Assembly: GCF_026262505.1 (NCBI RefSeq)
Contig: NC_067204.1
Location: 4,559,797-4,623,796 of the forward strand
Direction: 5' to 3'
Origin: Trichomonas vaginalis G3
Taxonomy: Eukaryota; Parabasalia; Trichomonadida; Trichomonadidae
DNA length: 64,000 nucleotides
Numbering within the stretch: the stretch's first letter is position 1; the number at the start of each line of letters is the position of its first letter. The notes below the pieces were generated by a model, which saw nothing but the letters and a program-made list of their open reading frames with translations, searched no databases and was not told the DNA's origin. Below are positions 47,680-59,109 of the stretch, piece by piece. The position numbers and the translations under genes were made by a program.

Positions 47680-49413
47680 ATGCAAGCAACAACAGGATTC
47701 TTACCTTTAACGGAAGAAATAAAGAAGAAGACTCCAATACCACTTGGAGTTGCAATTTCACCAACGACTCCAGGTATTGCCGCTGAAATTGATGCAACTG
47801 TCGAGCAATTAATTCGCTGTTCTGCTTGTCAAGGGTATTTATCACCTTTTTGTAAAATCGAAAACGGAAAATGGGAGTGCTCAATATGCCACACACAACA
47901 CCTATACGAAGAAAGTGAAATATCTAAAGCTCAATTAGCAAATTCGAATTATCAAGTTAATATACGGAAAAATCCAGAAATGGGACAATTCATATGCATT
48001 TACTTTTCAACCGATTTTAATGAAAGTGATTTCAATAGAAATAAACAGGCATTAACTGGTTTATTGCGCTATCTTCCAAAAGATGCGAGATGCATTATAT
48101 TTATTGGCAGTGAACAATATCCTATTGCTTTGCTTGTTCCACCACAAAAGTTTGAATGCTTTTCATTGAATTCTGAAAATACAGATGATCAAATTGCTCC
48201 AGACGCTTATTCTGTGACCACAACAGAACCAAACAAAGAAAATACAGAACTTCATGTTGCTTGCATCGCCAAATTCAGTTCATTTAATGCGATTTTAGGC
48301 TTAGATTTGGCAAAATTCTTCTTTACTCAAGAAACAATTCCAGCTGCCGAAAGAGCCCTTGCTAAGATATCACGTAGTAAAGATAAAACCCCTGTAATTA
48401 AGTCAATTGAGCTTGCAGGAACTCTTGCAAACGCATTTACTCCATCTCCTTTACGTTTCATATCATTTGTCGACCAAATACCTCGTACACCTCCAATTCT
48501 CGAAGCATTACGTAAATTCCTTGTTCGTCTCGATTATGTTGTTACAAATTACACAAAATGCATTCCAGATATGGCCAAAGTGCTTCAAGGCGAGATATAC
48601 ATCCTCTCAAATGAAAATCCTGGTGGCCAGGGAATGAATATCGCGAGATCTACTTCTGCATACCAATTAGTTTCAAGATGCAGAGGCCACAGATGCGCAA
48701 CTGAATGGAAACAAGCACCTAATCATCTTTCCGAGGTACAAGAGCAAGTAATCTTTTTGCCTGTCTTGATTTCAGATAATCAACCTTTGGCTTTAGAGAT
48801 TGTTCCACTTCCGAACCAGCCATCATACGTATTCCAACTCACTGCTAAATATTACATCAGCGAACCTGATAATACAGCTTTTATTTTCAGAGTTATGAAT
48901 TTCGAAATAAAATCTACAGGAAAACTCCAAGAATACGTAAGTTCCGTAAATTGGAATGTGGCCCTTTGGTTCTGGATGCATAAAGTCTTCGAAAAATACC
49001 AAAGAGAAGCTGTATCAGCTTTAATGAGAGGAGCAGCGAACGTTATTGCAGAGGTTGGCGATGTAAGTGAAGATCTCAAGAGGGCGGTTTGTTCTACACG
49101 TCATCTTTACGCTTTGGGCTCAGATCCGATTATGAAATACATCGGAGGCCAATTAATGTTCACGACTGTTCCGGAATCACTTAATATAGTTCCTAAAATC
49201 ATTGTTAATAACGGAAAGAAGATTGTTCTTTCAGCAAATGGAGTATATGAAGATTCTCCTGATGGAACTTCATTTTCGGAAGAAGCCATTGCATACCAGA
49301 GCAAATATCCTATTTATTTGCCAATTATCACACCAATTGATAAGAATTTGGCTGAGATTGACCAAGAATATCTTGGAATCTTGGACAAACTTGTAAGATC
49401 GCTTCAGAACTAA
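47680..49413 (+). CDS. Sec23-like COPII coat protein, short
   Basis: Inner COPII coat component that activates Sar1 at ER exit sites. It starts with PIPLGVAISPTTPG and a zinc finger CSACQGYLSPFC...WECSIC (cysteines about 47, 50, 67, 70), then a trunk-like region and helical part. It has 577 residues from the first ATG at 47,680 (the open frame starts with GTG at 47,671), compared with about 760 in other Sec23s; the C-terminal gelsolin-like part seems reduced or missing. A divergent Sec23 paralogue, or less likely Sec24-like. Confidence 0.8.
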   Translation: MQATTGFLPLTEEIKKKTPIPLGVAISPTTPGIAAEIDATVEQLIRCSACQGYLSPFCKIENGKWECSICHTQHLYEESEISKAQLANSNYQVNIRKNPEMGQFICIYFSTDFNESDFNRNKQALTGLLRYLPKDARCIIFIGSEQYPIALLVPPQKFECFSLNSENTDDQIAPDAYSVTTTEPNKENTELHVACIAKFSSFNAILGLDLAKFFFTQETIPAAERALAKISRSKDKTPVIKSIELAGTLANAFTPSPLRFISFVDQIPRTPPILEALRKFLVRLDYVVTNYTKCIPDMAKVLQGEIYILSNENPGGQGMNIARSTSAYQLVSRCRGHRCATEWKQAPNHLSEVQEQVIFLPVLISDNQPLALEIVPLPNQPSYVFQLTAKYYISEPDNTAFIFRVMNFEIKSTGKLQEYVSSVNWNVALWFWMHKVFEKYQREAVSALMRGAANVIAEVGDVSEDLKRAVCSTRHLYALGSDPIMKYIGGQLMFTTVPESLNIVPKIIVNNGKKIVLSANGVYEDSPDGTSFSEEAIAYQSKYPIYLPIITPIDKNLAEIDQEYLGILDKLVRSLQN

Positions 49414-50958
49414 TATTTTTGTTTTTTGTAGTTGTAATAAATATTTCTAATAACATATAAATCTTTTCTTTTTGTCATAAATTTCCGAAATCTTAAAACA
49501 AAGTTCTTAAACTATGTCATTCACTTAGGTACACAAAAATGCTTAATAATTTGTATGACATTTTTAGTTCCAAATTAATTGTCATCGTAAATATTCGTTT
49601 TTGGGTCAAGAGAATAAACTATCTGACATATCCTTGAAATTTGAAAATTCTTTCAAAATTTCATTAACTTATTGAATCTGATAGAGTTTTGCTATAAAAT
49701 CTGATTCACATTATAAGAAAACTCGGAATTTGCGCCATAAGTCTTCATACATATCCTAGTATTAGTGCGTATTCTTATATAAATGTCGACAATTCTGAAT
49801 TTAAGTGTTATATGAACGATTCAAAAATATTTTCGACTTATTTCCAAGGTTCTCCTATTTATAAAAGCGGTGGAAAAATACTGTTTGAAAATATATAAAT
49901 TAGATTGAACTCAAATTCAACATCTAATGAGTTTAATTTAAGGATGTCGGAACTGCCAAAAGCGCAAATTTTGTTCATCACGAATTGCCAAGCTTGGCAA
50001 TTCTTGGATGAGCGAAGTTTTGAAAAAAAATTAGTAAATTTTGCATTATTTAAGTCTGAAAGAAGCAAAAGAATGCTATATTTTAGTTTCTAAAACCAAA
50101 TACATATAACTATGATATGTATATCTTATTGGGCGAAATATCGCCGGGAATTTTTTAAGAATTGCCAAAATGACCTCAGAATTGCCAAGTCTGCATCCTT
50201 ATTTAATTCAATCAATAATTAAAAATGGTACAAAATACATATTCTTCTTCAGCAATAAAATTAATTTTCAGCAAATTTGTCAGGGGCGTGAAGTGACCCC
50301 AAAAATGTCGGAAAGGTGTAATTCTCTAGAATATGATTATTTCTGCTTTTAATGTCGAACAGCATTCGAATCAAAAATAATAGTGTTTTTCAGATCAAAA
50401 AAGAAAAAAGAAAAACGACAATACATTCTAACCGGAAAACTCTCTCAAAAATTGAATTTGAATTCACAAAGACAAAAGTATATTAAACCTTAACACTAGC
50501 CTTAACAAAATAAACTTAGATTCGCGAAAATCTTAGAGTATTGCCATGCAAGGCGTATAAGATCGATCCCAATTGTAACCACAGAAAGAACGACTCGAAG
50601 TTTGATGGTCCAGAGTAATTAAGGTGTTTCTTTCAACTTTATTCAATCGGATCTCTTAAAGCATCATGTCTTAAAGCTCAACAGAGCATATGAACCTTAA
50701 AAGAATCCAAAGTTCAAAATATAAATCAAAATTCAAATTCAAAATTATGAATCAACAAAGACAGAATTAAAACAGATGAATATATTACTTACCGTTTATA
50801 GTCAACAGAAGATTCTTTAAAAAAAATTAAAAAAAAATAGATAAAAGAGAAAATCTCCTATAATCATTTTATTTCATCAAGTCTAATCGCTTTCGACCTG
50901 TCTTTTTCTGACTAATGTCGCATTTCAATTAGTAAGATTTTAAAAAATCAAAAGCACC
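49414..50958. other. Intergenic region with duplicated flank of the beta-helix genes
   Basis: Contains blocks that recur downstream: 49,800-49,930 resembles 52,685-52,800 (GGTTCTCCTATTTATAAAAGC), 50,200-50,320 resembles 53,800-53,925 (TTCAGCAATAAAATT), and 50,430-50,958 resembles 54,320-54,864. It also holds a perfect 22-bp palindrome at 49,982-50,003 (GAATTGCCAAG and its complement). No gene seen; probably remains of another family member. Confidence 0.6.
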
Positions 50959-52617
50959 ATGTATAGTCATCTAACTTGCATTTTATTATTCAGTGTGCTA
51001 ACTATTTATCACCTAAGTCTGAGAAATCTTTTAGTTTTCAAAAAAGAATTATATTTCCAAAAATATTTTCATTCAGACACTTCCGATGATATCTGGAATG
51101 ATCTAGATAGCTTGAACTACACAAAAATTTCATCCATCGCGCAATATTTTGTTCATGATGCCATTTTTAGTGAATCAGACCCGGAAAGTAGCATTATCTA
51201 TTTGAACGGAACTACTAATTCTAAGCTCCTCGTTTATAATACAATTTTCGATTCAATAAAACTGAAATATACAAATGGTGGCTGCATTTATAAAAAACGA
51301 GGCTCATGTTTCCAATATCGAGTTTGTGCTATTAATCCAAAAACTACCTCAGATTCAAGCTATAATCCATATGCTTACATTGAATTGGATGATTCTCTTT
51401 CAAGTAAAAATTACATGAAGGAAGTATCTATATTTGGAGCAGGTAAACAATCGGCACCAACAAATCATAGATTCGGAGAAATGATCTTTAATAACGTAAA
51501 TATCTCTAATTCAGATACAGATCATCATGCAACATATGCGCTTAGAGGATCAAAATTTAGTACAAACTGTATATCATACTGTCAATTTTTGAGCAATTCA
51601 TGTTCTGTTACAGTATGTCTTCATCACTATGGTTTAACCATGCAGCTGAAATACTCAATTATTGATAGTAATAAATGTAGTCCGACCAATAGTAATGCAA
51701 ATGGAGTAATACATGCATATTATACTACTCTAACATTCCAAAACTGTAAAATTACAAATAATCAAGGATATTCTTTATTTTATACTGAAAGTTCAACTAT
51801 TAAAGTTGAATCATGTTATTTGGCCCGAAATCCAAATACTAATAGTGCAACAATTACAAGTACTTTAAACTCATTAAATATTCCAATGAACTCAGATGAA
51901 ACATATAAATGCAGAATTTTTTACGATCCTTCTATCATTATCAAAAGTTTTCAGATCCAAAACAAGCTTATTTATAAACAAACAGGTTGGAAAATTCAAG
52001 GGAGTATAGTTTTTCTATCCAACTCTAAAATCAATACAGTTACTGTTAAACCATGGATTGAAACCAGCCAACAACTAGAGAAAACTTATGCTAATCTGAA
52101 TTCAAATAACTTTTCCTTTAGTCTCACAAATATAAATAACATTGCATTAGGTAACCACAAATTAGCTATTAAATTAAAATCCGGCAATTATGAATCAAAT
52201 GAAATTTCAGATTCGTTTACTTTGATTGACAATTTAACGATAAATATAGGAAATGTTTTTCACAATAATGCGTATGTTGCCATATCAGGAAAGATTATAT
52301 ATAGTACAGTAAACTACAACATCGAATTAACTGCATCAATTGATTCGCAATATTCGGCCAAAATTAATTTTGTTCCTGATCAAAATGAAATGGAAAATCC
52401 ATTTTCAATTGCCTTACAGACTTCTAAAGAATTAACACCAGGAAAACATACAATACATGTAAAAGCTTACCAAAAAGATGTTGACAAATATGTAGGTGAA
52501 GCTCAATTCGTTTTTATAGTAACTTCACAGGAAGAACCTTCAAAGGAGAAAACTTCAAAAGTAGAAACGACTTCATGCCTAGAAAAATACACTATTTTGA
52601 AGAATATTCGCCGCTAA
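50959..52617 (+). CDS. Secreted beta-helix-like protein (PMP-like family)
   Basis: 552 residues. The hydrophobic N-terminus (MYSHLTCILLFSVLTIYHLS) is probably a signal peptide. Residues about 80-310 have short strand-turn repeats with Asn and Cys (FNNVNISNSD, GVIHAYYTTLTFQNCKITNN, NQGYSLFYTES) typical of right-handed beta-helices such as the polymorphic membrane protein-like proteins of trichomonads. About 340-520 form two Ig-like or Ca-binding-like strand modules. The end is EEPSKEKTSKVETT, a short stalk, with no clear membrane anchor. Probably an extracellular or adhesin-type protein. Its paralogue at 54,865 is broken. Confidence 0.7.
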   Translation: MYSHLTCILLFSVLTIYHLSLRNLLVFKKELYFQKYFHSDTSDDIWNDLDSLNYTKISSIAQYFVHDAIFSESDPESSIIYLNGTTNSKLLVYNTIFDSIKLKYTNGGCIYKKRGSCFQYRVCAINPKTTSDSSYNPYAYIELDDSLSSKNYMKEVSIFGAGKQSAPTNHRFGEMIFNNVNISNSDTDHHATYALRGSKFSTNCISYCQFLSNSCSVTVCLHHYGLTMQLKYSIIDSNKCSPTNSNANGVIHAYYTTLTFQNCKITNNQGYSLFYTESSTIKVESCYLARNPNTNSATITSTLNSLNIPMNSDETYKCRIFYDPSIIIKSFQIQNKLIYKQTGWKIQGSIVFLSNSKINTVTVKPWIETSQQLEKTYANLNSNNFSFSLTNINNIALGNHKLAIKLKSGNYESNEISDSFTLIDNLTINIGNVFHNNAYVAISGKIIYSTVNYNIELTASIDSQYSAKINFVPDQNEMENPFSIALQTSKELTPGKHTIHVKAYQKDVDKYVGEAQFVFIVTSQEEPSKEKTSKVETTSCLEKYTILKNIRR

Positions 52618-52682
52618 CGAAATATCAAAATTAAACTAAAAAAATTACATTTTTAACCCAATATTTGCTGAGTTGGATTTTT

Positions 52683-53786
52683 ATATAACAACAATATTTT
52701 CGGCTTATTGTCGAGGTTCTCCTATTTATAAAAGCAGGGGAAAAAATGTTTGAAAATTTAAATATAAATCAAATTCAATATCTTCTGCTGACTTTTCAAA
52801 TTTTGTTTCATCTTCACTTTTTTTCAATATCACAGCATCAAGAAAATGTCTTTGTCACATTTCAATAGATATAAAACTGGATAATTTAATTATTAAGAAT
52901 AATAATTGCGCACGAGAAGATGATAAAGAAAATGGAATAATATCAGCAAGTGATAGCTCAAATGTACAAATAAAAAATTTTTAACGCGATTATAATTCTA
53001 GGATTATAAAATTGGATTACTGTGTTAATATTATGGTGAAAATACAAAACACTGTATTTATAGAAACTAAAGAAGCAAGGTCTTCATTTGATATTACTTT
53101 CAAGTACTATGATACATTTCTATGTAAATCATTCTATAAATCTGCAATTCATTTCAACCAAGTTGAAATTCTTCAAATTATTGTCAAAAAAGCAAGAAAA
53201 TACAAGAATTTCAATAAGTGTTCAATTTACTTGTAGTACATACCAACAGCATGTATGCTTAATTACATGGTTTGATGATTTTATTCAAGTGAAAAATCAA
53301 ACATTTTTAAATGTATCTCAAAGATTAGTTGATAATGAAATTGAAAATCCAGATGATTTTTCATTTGGACAGCATGTATTAAATGTAATTATAAGGGATT
53401 CAGATAGCATTGAGTCTAACACGGTTTCAAAAGCATTTATTGTAATACGCAATGTAACTATATCATTGACAAAAGTGTTACATAACAAAGAATATTTTGT
53501 AATAATAGGAAATATTGTTTTTGATAGAATTAGCTATGATATTATGTTAATTGTATCAATGCTCGATAGTGATCTAGCTCGATCTAAAATAAATGAAGAT
53601 CAGCATGAATTTACTAAGCCATTCAAAGTAAATTTTTCAATTCTTAGAAATCTTACTATTGGAAAAAATAGTATCAAGATAAGAACACTGCATCAAGAAA
53701 TTGAAGGTAAATGTTACTACGTATTTTATTGTCATCCAAAAGAAACTTCGCTTCGATCTGGATTCTTCAAAAGTAGACAGAGATAA
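52683..53786 (+). pseudogene. Third, degenerate copy of the beta-helix gene
   Basis: The open part 53,088-53,786 contains NVTISLTKVLHNKEYFVIIG, matching the C-terminal module LTINIGNVFHNNAYVAISG of the intact gene, and lacks the signal peptide and helix part. Upstream fragments (for example near 52,870) resemble the middle of the gene in other frames. Confidence 0.65.
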
Positions 53787-54864
53787 GGCTCTTACCATAA
53801 TGAGTTAACTCAATCAATAATTAAGAATGGGAAAAAAATTACATATTCCTCTTCAGCAATAAAATTTGTTTTTCCTGAAGATGTTAATTAAAGAGCAGTA
53901 ACTTTAGAGCCAAAAATCGCGGATATGTGATCAGTTATATTAATATATGTATATAAAAGATTGATTTGTTTTGTTATTCTTTCTTTTGGCAAATGTTTTT
54001 CATATTATGATTGAATTGAAATTTCTTTTATTGCATTTTAGTTTTTTATTCTATAATTAAGCCATTTAAGATCATTGGTCCATATCCGTTAAGTATAATT
54101 TGAAACTATTCATTAAAAAAGAAAGTTAATTATGATAAGTATGGCAATGTAAAAAGAAGAAGAACTATTTGAGGACTAAATTTATAACTTAGGGCGCATA
54201 TCGAGATGACAATACGAAATTGACAATTCAAATACAGAATCTGAATGTAGTTAAGATTACAAAATCTTATCGAAGCATCGTAATTTAAGGTAACTAAATG
54301 AGTAAAAATGCAAAAACAAAATCGACGATACATCTTAACCCCAAAACTCTCTCAAAAATTGAATATGAATTCACAAAAACAAAAGTTTAATAAATCCTTA
54401 CACTAACTTCAACAAAATAAACTTAAATTCACGAAAGTCTAAAATATTGTCATACGTGGCATGTTACATCGATCCCGATTGTAACCACAGGAAAAACGAC
54501 TAGAAATTGGATTGTCCAAAGTAATTAAGGTATTTCTTTCAACTTTCTTCAATTGAATCCCTTGAAGAATTATATATTTAAACTCAACAGAGCATATTAC
54601 CTTAAAAGAATTCAAAATTCAAAATATAAATCAAAATTCAAATTCAAAATTATGAAGAAACAAAGACAGAATTAAAACAAATGAATTCGTTTCTTACAAT
54701 TTATTGCCTACTGAAGATTCTTTAAAAAAAAATTAAAAAAAATAGATAAAAGAAGAAAGTTCCTTTAATCATTTGATTTCGTCAAGTCTAGGCTTATTCA
54801 ACCTGTCTTTTTCTGACTAATGTCACCTTTTTATTTAGTAAAATTTTAAAAATTCAACAGCACC

Positions 54865-56554
54865 ATGTACAACCATCTAACTTGCATTTTCATATTCAGT
54901 ATGCTAACTATTTATCATCTAAGTCTGGAAAATCTTTTATTTTGCAATAAAAAATTATATTTCCAAAAATATTTTCATTCAGACACTTCTGATGATATCT
55001 GGAATGATCTAGATAGCTTAAACTACACAAAAATTTCATCTGATGGAAGATATTTTGTTCATGATACAATTTTTACTAGTTCAAAAAATAAAACTAGCAT
55101 TATCTATCTGGATGGAACTAATATTACTGAGCTTATTGTTTATAATACAATTTTTGATTCAATAAAATTGAAAAATGGAAATGGCGGCTGCATTCATCAA
55201 AGTCGAGGCTCATGTTTCCAATATCGAGTTTGTGCTATTAATCCAAAAACTATCTCAACTTCAAGCGAAAATCCATATGATTACATTGAATTGGATGATC
55301 CTACTTCAAGGAAAAATTACATGAGAGAAGTTTCTATATCTGGAGCAAGTAAATATGGGGCACCAACATTTCATAAAAAAGGAGAAATAATCTTTAAAAA
55401 CGTCAATATATCTAATACTGAAACAACTTATTATTAAATACTCTAATTTTGATACAAATTGTATATCATACTGTCAATTTTTGAACAATTCATGTTCTAA
55501 TAAAATATGTCTTTATCACTATGGTTTAACCATGCTGCTGAAACACTCAATTATTGATAGAAACAAATGTAATCTGACCAATAGATTTGCAAATGGAGTA
55601 ATATTTGCAGAGCATACTACTCTAACAATCAAAAACTGTACAATCACACAAAATCAAGGATATTCTTTATTTTCTCCTTATAGTTCAACTATTAATGTTG
55701 ATTCAAGTTATTTAGATGAAAATCCAAATACTGAAAATGTAACAATTAAAAATACTGTAAACTCATTTGATATTCCAATGAACTCATATGATACATATAA
55801 ATGCAGAATTTTTTACGATCCTTATATCATTATCAAAAGTTTCCAGATTCAAAATAAGCTTATTTATAAACAAACAGGTTCAATAATTCAAGGGAGTGGA
55901 GTTTTTCTATCCAACTCTAAAATCAATACGGTTACTGTAATATCATCGATTGGTCAACAAGAGAATATCAATGTGGATTCGAATAACTTTTCCTTTAATC
56001 TCAACATTACAGATTCCCTTGAATTAGGTACCCAAACTTTAGCTATTAAATTAAAATTCGACAATTATGAATCAAATGAAATTTCAGATTCGTTAACTTT
56101 AATTGGCAATTTAACGATAAATATAACAAAGGTTTTCCACAATGAAACGTATGTAGCCATATCAGGAGAGATTATATATAGTACAGTAAACTACAACATC
56201 GAATTAACTGCATCAATTGATTCAACTGATGAAGCCAAAATTAATTTTGTTCCTGATCAAAATGAATTGACAAAGCCATTTTCAATTGCCATACAGATTT
56301 CTAATGAATTACAACCAGGAAATCATACAATACATTTAAAAGCTTACCAAAGCGATGTTGACAAATATATAGGTGAAGCTCAATTTGATTACACAGTAAC
56401 TTCACAAGAAGACCCTTCAACGGAAGAACCTTCACAAGAAGAGCCTTCACAAGAAGACCCTTCACAAGTAGAACCTTCAAAGGAAGCGCCTTCAAAAGTA
56501 GAAACGACTCCGTTCCAAGAAAAATACTTTATTTCCAAGTATCTTCGCCGCTAA
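54865..56554 (+). pseudogene. Beta-helix-like secreted protein paralogue with a frameshift
   Basis: Very similar to 50,959-52,617, beginning with the same signal-like MYNHLTCIFIFSMLTIYHLS. The first frame stops at 55,437 (NTETTYY then stop); one base displaced, homology resumes and runs from about 55,440 to 56,554. The C-terminal stalk has expanded into EEPSQEEPSQEDPSQ repeats. Relative to its sibling the shift is a single base near 55,432. Confidence 0.8.
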
Positions 56555-57138
56555 AGAAGTATCAAAAATCAACTAATATTTACCCTTTTTACCAGTTATA
56601 TGATGATTTCGATTTTTATATAACAAAACATCGGATTTAATGAGAAAATGCGACAATATAACAACTAGAAAAGAATAGACAGGTTAAATAGCAACAAATA
56701 TTTTTCTGTCTATTCTATTCAATGCTCAATTTTAAGTTTCCTTTAAAATAGAACTAATCATTGAAAACTATGACAAAAATTCATATTTCTTCAAACGAGT
56801 TCAGAGAATTGATCCAAAGCTCAATTCTCTAAAAAAATCCAGAAAAATATGTTAATTCTTTTGCAATTCAAATTTTGGGATCTTTTAACGTTCAGAATAA
56901 TTAGAATTGCAACATATTAAAGAATTTCTTTGCAATTTGTTGTCAGAACTCAAACCAAAGAAAATATGAAATTATTTGTTTATAATTTGTTTAACCTGAA
57001 TCGTTTGGACTGTATCATGATATTTTAAAAAATGTTAAGTTATTCTTTTCTCTATAGAATTAAAATTTTTTTACATTATTTTAGAAACAAAAATGATTCA
57101 CAAACATAAATAATTCCACAACAAAAACAATATCTAAT
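56555..57138. other. Intergenic region
   Basis: Convergent 3' flanks; AT-rich with nothing recognised. Confidence 0.5.
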
Positions 57139-58518
57139 TTAAGATGTCTGACCACTTTCTTCAGTCAATCCAAGCATGTCTACAACGCATCCGAGAGCTG
57201 CAACAGATTCTGAGTAATCAACATAAGTAACAGGTCTAATTGACTGTATATATTTACCAAAACCTGGAAAACTCCATGGAGCCGAGACAATTGACTCGTT
57301 TTCTTCAGGATCGTACTGTAATTGTTCGTCATTTCCAGCAATTCCAATTGCAAACTGATGCTGGGTAGAGAGGACACAAAGGAATGCTCTGTAAAGTGCT
57401 CTGACAGCTGGAGAAAGTTCTTGGTCGACAATTGCGGCCGCAGTAAGGTAAACAAGCCGAGATTGAACGTGTAACTTGTCTCTTAGTGTCCAAATAAGAA
57501 GAACCTGTAAGGCAGCTGCGGCTACGAACTCCGTTTTGTCAAAACTTAATTTGATAATCGTTTGAACTGAAGAAGAAGCCTGGGAAGCCTTTGCAAAGGA
57601 TATTGCAAGACAGTATAAGAACTGTAGTGAAGGATTCGTCTCTGAATTGATCTTTTCTTGGCATTTTGCAACAGTTTGTTGAGTTAATAGGAATTGCTTA
57701 GGAGCTAGGTTATGTGTCCAGTCTACTTCTGAAAGTCCTTTATTAAATGAAGTGTTTGGAAGAAGCAAAGCTGTAATTCCACGTTCTGTTCCCCAAATGA
57801 CGGGCCATGTATCAAAAATCGAATGAATATCATCGATTGAGATTATATATTTGTCGTCAACATTGGAAAGTGCTGTAAAAACAACATCAGAACTTGTATT
57901 TTTAAGATCTTGTAAACTTTTAACGAGAAAAGTCGTCATTGTTGCAGGAAATTGTGTAAGATTTTGTTGGATGAGGCTTTGCAACTGTTTCAGCTGGTCA
58001 ACCCTGCCACGCGTTAAAGCAATAAATAATTGAGTCGCTTTTTCGTTTTTTGTCTGTGCAATTCCTTTAATAAGTGGTGAAAGTGACATAGGTGATTTAT
58101 CGACGAATTCGTAGAATTTTTCTGGCTGGAATTTAAATAATAAGTCCATTATATCGTAAACTCTTAGATCGATTCCATTTGACTGCAAAAACATGGATGG
58201 AACGAATCTGGGCTGGTTAAGCAATTGGATATATATAGTATTTTTGTTTGGCGAAGTTTCAACAGAACGCAAAATTTCGTGAATTAAATTAATAATAGAG
58301 ATTGGGATATCTTTTGAAATGCTCTGCTTAGAGAGGATCATTACCATGTTGTTTAATAGTTTTTCTAGAATATAAGGATTTTTTTCTGGGACAAATTCGA
58401 CAATTTGTGCGTACAAATTCGGTAAATCTTTCATATCGGCGTTTTGGATGGTAGTTATCATATCATTTAGCCGCTTTTCTTTCACATCAACATCTGATTT
58501 ACCAAATAACCAATTCAT
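57139..58518 (-). CDS. Armadillo-type vesicle tether, p115/Uso1-like head
   Basis: 459 residues, helical throughout. Starts MNWLFGKSDVDVKEKRLNDM; IYIQLLNQPRFVPSMFLQSN and DKSPMSLSPLIKGIAQTKNE...LFIALTRGRVDQLKQLQSLI match the p115/Uso1 head (family pattern VSPMGVSRLMDLL...LLQALT). It tethers ER-derived vesicles to the Golgi. The long coiled-coil tail of animal p115 is absent. The partner Sec23-like gene is also in this window but not adjacent. Identification rests on the SPM..S.L block and the fold. Confidence 0.62.
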   Translation of the reverse strand: MNWLFGKSDVDVKEKRLNDMITTIQNADMKDLPNLYAQIVEFVPEKNPYILEKLLNNMVMILSKQSISKDIPISIINLIHEILRSVETSPNKNTIYIQLLNQPRFVPSMFLQSNGIDLRVYDIMDLLFKFQPEKFYEFVDKSPMSLSPLIKGIAQTKNEKATQLFIALTRGRVDQLKQLQSLIQQNLTQFPATMTTFLVKSLQDLKNTSSDVVFTALSNVDDKYIISIDDIHSIFDTWPVIWGTERGITALLLPNTSFNKGLSEVDWTHNLAPKQFLLTQQTVAKCQEKINSETNPSLQFLYCLAISFAKASQASSSVQTIIKLSFDKTEFVAAAALQVLLIWTLRDKLHVQSRLVYLTAAAIVDQELSPAVRALYRAFLCVLSTQHQFAIGIAGNDEQLQYDPEENESIVSAPWSFPGFGKYIQSIRPVTYVDYSESVAALGCVVDMLGLTEESGQTS

Positions 58519-59109
58519 ATGTAAAAATTTAATTTTTTATATCACATGTCTTTTATGAAGAAAAAAAATATTTTAGAAAAAAAAAACCAAGATTTGATTA
58601 ATTAAGACTTCATTCATAGTTTTTAATGGGAAGTTAACTTGTACTGGTCTCGATATGTTTTCCTCGTGTTGTGGGAATGACAATCGGTGAAAATATTTAT
58701 TCCAGTGAAATTACGAAAAATTAATATGTTAATCTCTATGAAAACAAATAGTTCTAATATTGTGAATAGTTGAGAGGAATGATTTACAGTTATTGAAGTT
58801 CAATAGACTGAAGATGAGTGTTTTTTCAGTTTCCCTGCTAATAAATGCACATAGATATGGTATCGAATTCTTTTGGCGCAGTTTCTCCTCCGCGCTCTTT
58901 GAAATTTTATGGAACTTGAAGATTACAACCAAGAAATTTCAAAACACCACCAACGAAATACATGTTTTTCTTGTTAGTCATATCAATGAAATTTTCTATT
59001 TAGGAATCTGAGTTCGTTGGGAATTGAGGAAAATCAATAGTCTACACAATTTCACTTAAAAAACGTACAATTTTTCTTCAAAATCTATACAATTTTTTTT
59101 TCTTCAAAA
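58519..59109. other. Intergenic region between divergent genes
   Basis: 590 bp between the p115-like and B56 starts. TTTCACTTAAAAAA at about 59,049 upstream of the B56 gene has the initiator TCACT. A short minus ORF at 58,729-58,932 is not supported. Confidence 0.45.

Larger units (their letters stand above)
50380..56580 (+). repeat. Tandem segmental duplication of a secreted-protein gene
   Basis: Unit 1 (about 50,380-52,650) and unit 2 (about 54,280-56,580) share promoter flank, gene and 3' flank; a third degenerate copy lies between. The flank homology begins with AACTCTCTCAAAAATTGAAT and continues to GCACCATG. Confidence 0.85.
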
